Source of the DNA: Actinomycetota bacterium
GTDB lineage: Bacteria > Actinomycetota > Thermoleophilia > Solirubrobacterales > Thermoleophilaceae
Assembly: GCA_005883295.1 (NCBI GenBank)
Contig: VAWV01000064.1
Coordinates: 1 to 14,652 of the forward strand
Direction: 5' to 3'
DNA: 14,652 nt
Shown here: positions 1 to 5,974 of the stretch, piece after piece
How the letters are laid out: the number at the start of each line of letters is the position of its first letter
Numbering within the stretch: position 1 is the first letter of the stretch
Notes under the pieces: model-generated
The model's input: only the letters and a program-made list of their open reading frames with translations
Told to the model about the DNA's origin: nothing
The model's database searches: none
Program-made: the position numbers and the translations under genes

Positions 1-240
1 CCGGTTGACCACGACGTGTTCGAGCTGCCCGAGGAGGAGCTCGCCAAGGTCGAGCACGTGCCCGGCTCCCTCGAGGCCGCGCTCGACGCGCTCGAGCGGG
101 ACCACGAGTTCCTGCTCAAGGGCGGGGTCTTCACCGAGGACCTGATCCGGACCTGGATCGACTACAAGCGGACCGAGGAGGCCGACCAGGTGCGGCTGCG
201 CCCGCACCCGTGGGAGTTCGCGCTCTACTACGACGCCTGA
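1..240 (+). CDS. glnA: Type I glutamine synthetase, C-terminal 79 residues (5' end outside window)
   Basis: Glutamine synthetase makes glutamine from glutamate, ammonia and ATP in the cytosol. Only the last 79 codons are in the window; the frame is open from base 1 to a TGA at 238-240. The segment aligns by eye with the E. coli GlnA C-terminus: the GSLEAAL helix, the D-x-EFL-x-x-GGVFTED stretch, and the closing RPHPWEFALYYDA, equivalent to the enterobacterial TPHPVEFELYYSV. The distance to the C-terminus matches, so there is no truncation at this end. At the position of the adenylylated tyrosine (E. coli Tyr397 in NLYDLP) this protein has DVFELP, so that Tyr is Phe (codon 19-21). The gene is convergent with the acetyltransferase remnant, with only 13 nt between stop codons. 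The family assignment is firm; which paralog this is cannot be judged from the fragment. Confidence 0.93.
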   Translation, partial: PVDHDVFELPEEELAKVEHVPGSLEAALDALERDHEFLLKGGVFTEDLIRTWIDYKRTEEADQVRLRPHPWEFALYYDA

Positions 241-253
241 GGCGAGCAGGACA

Positions 254-734
254 CTAACGCCCCGGGCGCAGGTGCGCCGTCGCCGGGTGCGGCGGGAACT
301 TCTCGCGCAGGACCTCCACGATCATCCGGTCGCGGCGGGCGCCGTAGGCCCACTCGGCCTCGCGCTCGACACCCACGAGGCGGGCGCCTGCCGCGGCCGC
401 GGTCCTCGGGGTCGAACAGCGCGACCGCGATGTCGGCCGACCCGCGCGGCCACACCGCGCGCGCCAGGCCGGCCTCCCCCACGAAGCGGCCGTCGTCGAC
501 CGCGCGGACGTCGAACGCGATCAAGCGCTCCTCCAGCACCGCCTGCCACACGCTCTCCCTGTGCTCGCGGGTCAGCGGGGGCTTGTAGATGGCCGCTGCG
601 CCGGCCGTCTGGAAGGCCGCCAGCATGCCGATCCGGGGGTCGTTGTAGCGGTCCCACCGATCGACGAAGTCCTCGCGATCGGGGGCCGTTAGACCGACCA
701 TCTCGCCCTTCGCGAGCCACACCGGGCTCCCCAT
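254..734 (-). pseudogene. GNAT-family N-acetyltransferase, broken by an internal deletion with frameshift
   Basis: Reading from ATG 734, about 120 residues look like the N-terminal half of a RimJ/RimL-type GNAT: a GLTAPDREDFVDRWDRYNDPRI start, a FVGEAGL strand and an IAVALFDPEDRGRG turn that begins the acetyl-CoA-binding motif (R-G-x-G). At about 391-402 the frame fails. The C-terminal GNAT portion resumes in another frame as AGARLVGVEREAEWAYGARR and then DRMIVEVLREKF, ending at a TAG at 254-256. Compared with the family, roughly 35-40 residues between RGRG and AGARLVG are missing (the acetyl-CoA helix and the following strand), and the loss is not a multiple of three. The unshifted frame runs to 228 but its last ~50 residues are Arg/Pro/Gly-rich shadow sequence. 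The gene is divergent from nadE with 26 nt between starts. The product as written should be inactive. A genuine deletion and an assembly collapse cannot be told apart here. Confidence 0.75.
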
Positions 735-747
735 GCGGGCAACATCG

Positions 748-753
748 CATACT
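748..753 (+). promoter_or_regulatory. Candidate -10 element (CATACT) for leaderless nadE transcription
   Basis: CATACT fits the relaxed TAnnnT-like -10 pattern of actinobacteria and ends 7 nt before the nadE ATG at 761. A transcript would therefore start at or next to the start codon. No Shine-Dalgarno sequence precedes the ATG, which fits leaderless translation. No convincing -35 is visible. Prediction from pattern and spacing only. Confidence 0.3.
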
Positions 754-760
754 GGAACCG

Positions 761-2518
761 ATGACGATGCGCACCGAGCCGCTGCGCCTGGCCATGGCGC
801 AGCTCGACACCACCGTCGGAGACATCGACGGCAACGCCGAGAAGATCGCGGCGGCGATCGACTCTGCGCGCGGCCAGGGCGCCCAGCTCGTGGTGCTCCC
901 CGAGCTCGCGCTCACCGGGTACCCGCCCGAGGACCTGTTGCTGAAGACGCACTTCGTGAGCGCCGCGCGCCGCGCGCTCGACGGCCTCGCCGAGGCCGCC
1001 GACGGGATCGTGGCGCTGGTCGGCTTCCCGGAGAGCGCCGACGACGTCTACAACGCGGCCGCGGTCCTGGCCGATCGCCGGGTGGCCGCCGTGTACCGGA
1101 AGATGTTCCTGCCGAACTACGGCGTATTCGACGAGCACCGCTACTTCCAGGCGGGCACCGAGCCCGCGCTCATCGAGCTGAACGACATTCCCATCGGGCT
1201 GACCATCTGCGAGGACATCTGGGAGCCCGGCCCGCCGGCCAGCGCCGAGGCGATCGCCGGCGCGCAGGTGATCGTCAACCTGTCCGCCTCCCCCTACCAC
1301 GCCGGAAAGCCTTCGGAGCGCGAGGAGATGCTGGTCCAGCGCGCTCGGGACAACCTCGCCGCGGTCGTCTTCTGCAACCTCGTCGGCGGCCAGGACGAGC
1401 TGGTCTTCGACGGCGGCAGCGTGGCCATCGACCAGGACGGAACCGTCGTCGCGCGTGCCCCGCAGTTCCAGGAGGCGCTCGTGGTCTGCGAGATCGACCT
1501 CGGCGCGGTCGCGGCCGCGCGGCTGCGCGACACCCGGCACCGCGCCGCCGTGGAGCACGAGCGCGAACGGCGCGGCGGCTCGGTGCGGACGCTCGCCTCG
1601 GCCTCGGTGCCGCCCGTGTCCGCCGACGAGGTCGGCGGGCCCGTGGCGGAGCCGCTGGGGCCCGAGGAGGAGGTCTACACCGCTCTCGTCACCGGGCTGC
1701 GCGACTACGTGGAGAAGAACGGCTTCGAGCGGGTGGTCCTCGCGCTGTCGGGAGGGATCGACTCGGCGCTGGCGGCGCTGCTGGCAGTGGATGCGCTCGG
1801 CTCGGATCGCGTCGTGTGCGTGACGATGCCGTCCCCCTACTCGTCGGAGGGCACGAGGGCGGACGCGAAGGCGATCGCCGAGAACCTGGGTGCCGAGCTC
1901 GTCGAGATGCCGATCGACCCGCTGATGGGGGCCTACGACGAGGCGCTGGCGGAGGTCTTCGCCGGCTGCGACCCCGACATCACCGAGGAGAACCTCCAGG
2001 CCCGCGCGCGCGGGAACCTCGTGATGGCCCTGTCGAACAAGTTCGGATGGCTCGTGCTCACCACCGGCAACAAGTCGGAGATGTCGGTGGGCTACGCGAC
2101 GCTCTACGGCGACATGGCGGGCGGGTTCGCCGTGCTCAAGGACGTGTACAAGGGCTGGGTCTACCGCCTGGTGCGGTGGCGGAACGAGCGCGTCGGGCGC
2201 GATCTCGTGCCGCAGAGCGTCCTGGACCGGCCGCCGTCGGCCGAGCTCAGGTACGAGCAGCGGGACGAGGAGTCGCTGCCCCCGTACGAGGTGCTCGACG
2301 CGATCCTGGAGGGCTACGTGGAGGGCGACCTCGACGTGGACCAGCTGACCCGCACGGGGCTGCCCCGCGAGGATGTGGAGCGAGTGATCCGGCTGGTGGA
2401 CCTCGCCGAGTACAAGCGCCGCCAGGCGCCGCCAGGGATCAAGATCTCAACGCGGGCGTTCGGGCGCGACCGCCGCCTGCCGATCACGAACCGCTTTGGG
2501 GTCGGACGGCCATCGTGA
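761..2518 (+). CDS. nadE: Glutamine-dependent NAD+ synthetase
   Basis: This enzyme makes NAD+ from nicotinic acid adenine dinucleotide, ATP and glutamine, the last step of NAD biosynthesis. The 585-aa two-domain architecture is clear. Residues ~8-265 form a nitrilase-type glutaminase with the Glu-Lys-Cys triad visible as E48 (VLPELALTGYPPEDLL), K114 (YRKMFLPNYGVFDEHRYF) and C150 (LTICEDIWEP). Residues ~300-585 form the synthetase, with the PP-loop SGGIDS at 330-335, the TTGNKSEMSVGYATLYGDMAGG block, and the DEESLPPYEVLDAIL and KISTRAFGRDRRLPI tail motifs. Length matches the usual ~540-680 aa. ATG 761 was chosen because it sits just before the first conserved residues (LRLAMAQLDTTVGD); ATG 767 is also possible. 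The frame is open further upstream, but that extension is Arg/Pro-rich and antisense to the acetyltransferase. The last 35 nt overlap the convergent thioesterase gene. Confidence 0.96.
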   Translation: MTMRTEPLRLAMAQLDTTVGDIDGNAEKIAAAIDSARGQGAQLVVLPELALTGYPPEDLLLKTHFVSAARRALDGLAEAADGIVALVGFPESADDVYNAAAVLADRRVAAVYRKMFLPNYGVFDEHRYFQAGTEPALIELNDIPIGLTICEDIWEPGPPASAEAIAGAQVIVNLSASPYHAGKPSEREEMLVQRARDNLAAVVFCNLVGGQDELVFDGGSVAIDQDGTVVARAPQFQEALVVCEIDLGAVAAARLRDTRHRAAVEHERERRGGSVRTLASASVPPVSADEVGGPVAEPLGPEEEVYTALVTGLRDYVEKNGFERVVLALSGGIDSALAALLAVDALGSDRVVCVTMPSPYSSEGTRADAKAIAENLGAELVEMPIDPLMGAYDEALAEVFAGCDPDITEENLQARARGNLVMALSNKFGWLVLTTGNKSEMSVGYATLYGDMAGGFAVLKDVYKGWVYRLVRWRNERVGRDLVPQSVLDRPPSAELRYEQRDEESLPPYEVLDAILEGYVEGDLDVDQLTRTGLPREDVERVIRLVDLAEYKRRQAPPGIKISTRAFGRDRRLPITNRFGVGRPS

Positions 2519-2897
2519 CCCGCGACATCGCGCAGAGCCGGCCCTCGTCGTCGGTCACGTCCACCTCCCAGACCCACGTCGTCCTCCCCCGGTGGCGGCA
2601 GCGGGCCTCGGCATGGGCCGTTCCCCTCACGATTGGCCGTACGAAGCTGGTGTGGTTCGAGAGGCCCTGGGCACTCATCCCGTCCCCAGCCACCGCCTGG
2701 AAGGTGGCCAGCGAGCACAGGGACTCCGCGATGGCGGCCATCACACCGCCGTGCACGAGCCCGAACGGCTGCTTGACCCGGTCCTCTACGGGAAAGCGCC
2801 CGCGCGCCAGCTCTGAGCCGGCCTCGAGCACCTCGAACCCGAGCGTGCCGTCGAGCGTGCGCTCCGGCGGCACGGCGTAAGGCGGCTCGGGCGGCAC
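2484..2897 (-). CDS. PaaI-like hotdog-fold thioesterase
   Basis: Single hotdog-domain protein of the PaaI/YdiI thioesterase group, which hydrolyses acyl- or aryl-CoA thioesters; the substrate here is unknown. From GTG 2897 it has 137 residues, normal for the family. The signature VHGGVMAAIAES (HGG at 49-51, the acidic catalytic-position residue as E58) is followed by the LSNHTSFVRPIVRGTAHAEA strand and a final MSRVTMAV strand. The start is uncertain. GTG 2897 follows an AGGTTAACCT box at leaderless spacing. GTG 2933 would add 12 residues and overlap the neighbouring divergent start; an in-frame ATG exists at 2978. The gene is divergent from the RskA-like gene, and its 3' end overlaps nadE by 35 nt, so the two convergent transcripts must be antisense to each other at their ends. 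It may act in acyl-CoA housekeeping, but the context gives no specific partner. Confidence 0.88.
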   Translation of the reverse strand: MPPEPPYAVPPERTLDGTLGFEVLEAGSELARGRFPVEDRVKQPFGLVHGGVMAAIAESLCSLATFQAVAGDGMSAQGLSNHTSFVRPIVRGTAHAEARCRHRGRTTWVWEVDVTDDEGRLCAMSRVTMAVRPQSGS

Positions 2898-2904
2898 ACG
2901 GCGC

Positions 2905-2914
2905 AGGTTAACCT
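2905..2914. promoter_or_regulatory. Perfect 10-bp palindrome AGGTTAACCT, candidate bidirectional -10
   Basis: The palindrome lies in the 28-bp gap between the thioesterase start (2897, minus) and the RskA-like start (2926, plus). On each strand it contains TAACCT, which matches the TAnnnT form of an actinobacterial -10. The implied start points are about 2898 on the minus strand, next to GTG 2897, and about 2921 on the plus strand, five bases before GTG 2926. Neither gene has a Shine-Dalgarno sequence at normal spacing. It could instead be an operator for a dimeric regulator. Confidence 0.4.
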
Positions 2915-2925
2915 TTCGCCCCTCC

Positions 2926-4035
2926 GTGGCCACACTGGACCAGCTTCCCCCCGAGCAGCGGGCCATCCTGGAGCTCATCGTTCAGCGCAACCGCTCGTAC
3001 GATGACCTCGCGGGCGTGCTCGACCTGCAACCCCCGCGCGTGCGCGAGCTGGCGCGAGAGGCCCTCGTCGGGCTCGCGCCGGTGACCGCCAACCGGGTGG
3101 ACCCCGATCGGCTTGGGCAGATCGCCGACTACGTGCTCGACCAGCAGTCGGGGGCGGAGCAGACGGCCACCATGGCGCACCTCCGTCGGTCCGAGGCTGG
3201 GCGGGCGTGGACTTCCTCGCTGGTCGACTCGCTCGCCCACATGTACGACGGCGCGCCGCCGGCTATCCCGGAGGCCGAGGAGGCGCCACCACGGCGGCGC
3301 CGCCGCGAGCGGGAGCGCCCGCGGGAGCGGGAACGGGAGCGGCCGAGGGAACGGGAGCGCCCGCGGGTGCGGGAGCCGTTGCGGCGCCGGGAACCGGAGG
3401 CCGAGCGCCCCCGGGAGCCCCTGTCCTCGGAGGCGTTGGCGGCGGTACGCCGGCGCCGGGTGGGCGCCGCGCTGATCGGCATCGCCGCGATCGTCGGGAT
3501 CGTGATCGGGGTCATCGCGATCACCAACGGGAGCAGCAAGAAGACCTCCAAGGCGACGGCCGCGCGGACGCAACCGCGCATCCTGGGCGAGCTTCTCCTG
3601 CGGCCCTTGAACGGCAGCAGGAAGAACAACCAGGGCATCGCGATCGTTGCCCAGCGCGGCTCGGAGCGCGATCTCATCGTCCAGGCCAAGCTGTCGCCCA
3701 CCAAGCAGGGCCAGGCCTACGAGGTCTGGCTCTACAACAGCAAGACGGACGCCGTGCCGGTGGGCGCGCAGGTGACCGACCAGAACGGCAACTACCAGGG
3801 CGCCGGAAAGCTGCCCGCCGACTTATCGAAGTTCCAGGCGATCGACGTCTCGCTCCAGCAGATCCCGGACCAGGCCTGCCAGCGGAACCCGGCCTGCCTC
3901 AAGCGGGTCTCGGCCCACAGCGGCAACTCGGTCCTGCGGGGGCTGGTGGCCGACATGCGGGCCCCGGGCCGGGCCGGGACGAGCCCCACGCCGGGCGGCC
4001 AGCCCACCACGCCGGGGGCTTCGACCGGTCCCTAG
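2926..4035 (+). CDS. Membrane protein fusing a sigma-region-4-like HTH to an RskA-type anti-sigma domain
   Basis: 369-aa predicted single-pass membrane protein. Residues 1-50 (LDQLPPEQRAILELIVQRN, then SYDDLAGVLDLQPPRVREL) look like a sigma-70 region 4 helix-turn-helix. Residues ~62-106 resemble the helical sigma-binding domain of anti-sigma factors but have no zinc-binding Cys/His set. Residues 123-166 are a very basic/acidic Arg-Glu-Arg-Pro repeat linker. Residues ~180-200 are one hydrophobic helix (GAALIGIAAIVGIVIGVIAI). Residues ~215-345 match the extracytoplasmic RskA domain: a QAYEVWLYN strand, a GAGKLPADLS turn and a SGNSVLRG end. A Pro/Thr/Gly tail follows. RskA-type proteins hold an extracytoplasmic-function sigma factor at the membrane; that role is inferred. 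No sigma gene is adjacent in the window. GTG 2926 was chosen because the HTH begins directly after it. The upstream leader is very short. Confidence 0.75.
   Translation: MATLDQLPPEQRAILELIVQRNRSYDDLAGVLDLQPPRVRELAREALVGLAPVTANRVDPDRLGQIADYVLDQQSGAEQTATMAHLRRSEAGRAWTSSLVDSLAHMYDGAPPAIPEAEEAPPRRRRRERERPRERERERPRERERPRVREPLRRREPEAERPREPLSSEALAAVRRRRVGAALIGIAAIVGIVIGVIAITNGSSKKTSKATAARTQPRILGELLLRPLNGSRKNNQGIAIVAQRGSERDLIVQAKLSPTKQGQAYEVWLYNSKTDAVPVGAQVTDQNGNYQGAGKLPADLSKFQAIDVSLQQIPDQACQRNPACLKRVSAHSGNSVLRGLVADMRAPGRAGTSPTPGGQPTTPGASTGP
3295..3420 (+). repeat. GC-rich degenerate hexamer repeat coding for the Arg/Glu/Pro linker
   Basis: Imperfect tandem runs of CGGGAG/CGCGAG-type hexamers, with longer near-repeats around GAGCGCCCGCGGG at about 3310-3370, encode R-E-R-E-R-P units. 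Copies differ by point changes, so this is an old or purified microsatellite-like tract within the gene rather than a separate element. Such tracts are prone to length change. Confidence 0.6.
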
Positions 4036-4118
4036 CTCCGCTCCGACCGGCGCCCGGTTCGAGACGCGGCCGGCTGGGCAAGTAAGGGGGCGGGTACTGG
4101 CGTAAGGCGCAAATCCGA
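4036..4118. other. Spacer after the RskA-like gene with one weak hairpin
   Basis: The first part of the 301-nt gap between the stop codons of two convergent genes. A short hairpin ACCGG-CGC-CCGGT (4046-4058) lies 11 nt past the stop. It has no T-run and is a poor terminator candidate. The rest is GC-rich with no coding signal. Confidence 0.35.
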
Positions 4119-4119
4119 G

Positions 4120-4167
4120 GCGAGAGTCCAAAAGGTGTTGCTATAGCCACACCAAATGGACTCTCGC
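4120..4167. repeat. Palindrome 1: 48-bp imperfect inverted repeat centred on CTATAG
   Basis: Arms GCGAGAGTCCA (4120-4130) and TGGACTCTCGC (4157-4167) are perfect complements. Inside them a three-base AAA/AAA mismatch is followed by GGTGT/ACACC pairing, one mismatch, and the self-complementary GCTATAGC. The symmetry axis is at 4143.5. It is richer in A/T than its surroundings. It could fold as a long hairpin in RNA or DNA, bind a dimeric protein, or be one copy of a dispersed REP-like element. Confidence 0.85.
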
Positions 4168-4190
4168 GTCCTGCGCACGGGGCAATTTCA

Positions 4191-4240
4191 GGCGAGAGTC
4201 CAGAATTGTCAGCTATAGGTGCGAAAAATTGACCCTCGCC
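4191..4240. repeat. Palindrome 2: 50-bp diverged copy centred on CTATAG
   Basis: Left arm GGCGAGAGTCCA (4191-4202) is identical to the left arm of palindrome 1, starting exactly 72 bp later. The right arm TTGACCCTCGCC (4229-4240) pairs with it except at two positions. The axis at 4215.5 again falls in the middle of CTATAG (4213-4218). The inner region is more diverged than in copy 1. The bases just upstream also resemble each other (GGCGCAAATCCGA versus GGGGCAATTTCA), so the repeated unit extends beyond the palindrome. Confidence 0.8.
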
Positions 4241-4292
4241 CTCGAAGGGACACCCAGCGGCCCGGACCTACTCCTTTAGTGCCCAACCGGCA

Positions 4293-4322
4293 AGCGCCGC
4301 GACCGCCAACCGCGGCGGCGCT
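4293..4322 (-). terminator. GC-rich hairpin downstream of the minus-strand operon
   Basis: Arms AGCGCCGC (4293-4300) and GCGGCGCT (4315-4322) are perfectly complementary, with a 14-nt loop that could pair further. The hairpin begins 15 nt after the stop of the FAD-oxidase gene. There is no U-tract, so if it ends transcription it would be a U-less terminator as proposed for high-GC actinobacteria. Position and stem are seen; function is inferred. Confidence 0.4.
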
Positions 4323-4336
4323 GAACGCGCCGGCGG

Positions 4337-5974
4337 CTAGGGGATCAGCTTTCCCGGGTTCATGATCCCGCCCGGGTCGAGCCGCTCCTTCGCCGCGCGG
4401 AGGAGCTCGATCCCGAGGTCCCCGACCTCGTCGCGCATCCAGGCGAGGTGGTCGCGGCCAACCGCGTGGTGGTGGGTGATCGTCCCGCCGTTCTCCACGA
4501 TCGCCCGTGAGGCGGCCTCCTTGGCGGCGCGCCACTGGTCGAGCTCCGCGCCGGGCTCGGCGCGGGTCATGAACGTGAAGTAGAGCGACGCCCCGGCCGG
4601 GTAGAGGTGGGAGACGTGGCAGCCCACCAGCGGCCGCGAGCCGCTCTGGGCCAGCGCGTCGATCAGCGCCCGGGTGACGCCCTGGTGGAGGTTCGGCAGC
4701 CGGCTCCACGTGGTCGCGGTCTCGAGCGTCTCCACCAGGATGCCCATCCCGAGCAGCACGTCGCGCAGGTAGGGCCCCAGGTAGCGGGAATGGAGCCAGG
4801 CGCGTCCCGGCCGTGAGCCGAGCGCGAGGCCCCCGTGCGCGCGCAGGATCCGGGCCCCGTCGGCTGCGCGTGCCGCGACTGCCGGCTGCTCCCCCTCCCA
4901 GCCCACGATCACGATGCACCCGTTGCGGTGACCGCGGGCCCGCAGGTACGCGCGGCCCGCGCGCGTCGCCAGCGAGTCGCTCGACGACATCGCCATCGCC
5001 ATACGCGTCTCCTCCTCGTCCGACAGCCGCGCCACGTCCGGAGCGGCCTGCTCGTGCTCGAGCGCCCTGAAAGCGTCGCAGCCCGCGGCGAAGCTCCGGA
5101 ACGACCACCCTTCGTACCGCCGCGCCCGGGGCAGCCGCCTGACCGCCAGGGTGGCCTCGGTGATCACCCCCAGCACGCCCTCGGATCCGACCACCAGCTC
5201 CCGCAGCGAGGGCCCCGCCGCCGACGCCGGTATCGGCTTCACGACGAGCTCTCCCGCCGGAGAGATCAGCCGCAGGCCGAGCACCAGCTTGTCGATCCGG
5301 CCGTAGCCGGTCGACGCCTGCCCCGCGGACCGCGTGGCCACGTATCCGCCGATGCTTCCGAACTCGAACGACTGCGGGAAGTGCCCCAGAGTGAGCTCTC
5401 GGGCCTGGAGCCGGGCTTCGGCCGTGCGGCCGGGAAGCCCCGCACCGATCGTCGCCGTGAGCGACACGGGGTCCGTCGAGAGCGAGTCGAGTCGTGCGAG
5501 GTCGAGGGCGATCACCGCGTCCAGCTCGCCGCGCAGTGGCTCGATCCCGCCCACGACGCTCGTGCCGCCGCCGAACGGCACCACCGCCACCCGCTCCGCC
5601 CCGCAGATCTCGAGCACGGCCGCGACCTGCGCATCGGAGCCGGGCATCACCACCGCGTCGGGCGCAGCGGACGCGTCACCCGAGCGGAGGCGGAACAGGT
5701 CTGGATAGGACCTGCCCGCGGTCCGGCGGACCCGGCTGAGGCGGTCGGTGAGGACGTGCTCCGTTCCCACCGCCTCGCCCAGGGCGTCAAGCGCATCGCC
5801 GGGGAGCGCGGGCTCGCCGATCCGGACCTCCTCGAGCGCGGGGGGCGAGGCCGGCGGCCGGTCCGGCAGTCCGAGCTCCGACCGGAGCAGCCGCTCGCCC
5901 TCCGCGGGGAGCTCGACCGGTTCGGCCGGATCACCCCACCCCCACCAGTTCAGGGCCGCGTGGTCGGCGCTCAC
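4337..5974 (-). CDS. FAD-binding oxidase resembling alkyldihydroxyacetonephosphate synthase
   Basis: 545-aa VAO/PCMH-fold flavoprotein (COG0277 group). The FAD pyrophosphate loop is VVPFGGGTSVVGGIEP (131-146). TLGHFPQSFEFGSIGGYVAT (195-214) corresponds to the TxGHxPxS-x-EFxxxGG block of alkyl-DHAP synthases, and GGTITHHHAVGRDH (496-509) to their active-site His triad. The protein ends with the family tail DPGGIMNPGKLIP. In animals this enzyme swaps the acyl group of acyl-DHAP for a fatty alcohol, making the ether bond of ether lipids. Actinobacterial relatives are common but mostly uncharacterised, so true ether-lipid synthesis is unproven. GTG 5974 overlaps the TGA of the SRPBCC gene as GTGA, indicating translational coupling; a longer upstream frame is only a shadow of that gene. 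It is the last gene of the long minus-strand run. Confidence 0.9.
   Translation of the reverse strand: MSADHAALNWWGWGDPAEPVELPAEGERLLRSELGLPDRPPASPPALEEVRIGEPALPGDALDALGEAVGTEHVLTDRLSRVRRTAGRSYPDLFRLRSGDASAAPDAVVMPGSDAQVAAVLEICGAERVAVVPFGGGTSVVGGIEPLRGELDAVIALDLARLDSLSTDPVSLTATIGAGLPGRTAEARLQARELTLGHFPQSFEFGSIGGYVATRSAGQASTGYGRIDKLVLGLRLISPAGELVVKPIPASAAGPSLRELVVGSEGVLGVITEATLAVRRLPRARRYEGWSFRSFAAGCDAFRALEHEQAAPDVARLSDEEETRMAMAMSSSDSLATRAGRAYLRARGHRNGCIVIVGWEGEQPAVAARAADGARILRAHGGLALGSRPGRAWLHSRYLGPYLRDVLLGMGILVETLETATTWSRLPNLHQGVTRALIDALAQSGSRPLVGCHVSHLYPAGASLYFTFMTRAEPGAELDQWRAAKEAASRAIVENGGTITHHHAVGRDHLAWMRDEVGDLGIELLRAAKERLDPGGIMNPGKLIP

Noticed and set aside
228..300. Intact C-terminus of the acetyltransferase in its starting frame
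   Set aside because: That tail is Pro/Arg/Gly shadow sequence, while another frame gives the real GNAT C-terminal pattern ending at 254.
272..760. Upstream extension of the nadE reading frame by ~160 residues
   Set aside because: The extension is Arg/Pro/Gly-rich low-complexity sequence antisense to the acetyltransferase. Conserved NadE sequence starts right after ATG 761/767.
733..2880. Long plus-strand frame overlapping nadE (715 codons)
   Set aside because: Composition is Arg/Gly/Ala/Pro-rich with no recognisable domain; it is a high-GC shadow of nadE and of the antisense side of the thioesterase.
2926..3075. Stand-alone sigma factor gene
   Set aside because: Only a region-4-like HTH is present, with no region 2, and the frame continues into a membrane helix and RskA domain.
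4119..4240. CRISPR array
   Set aside because: Only two related units, each a long self-palindrome with a diverged inner part, rather than identical short repeats separated by unique spacers.
4119..4240. Insertion-sequence ends or a complete transposon
   Set aside because: No transposase frame between or beside the palindromes and no obvious target-site duplication; a small non-autonomous element remains possible and is covered in the findings.
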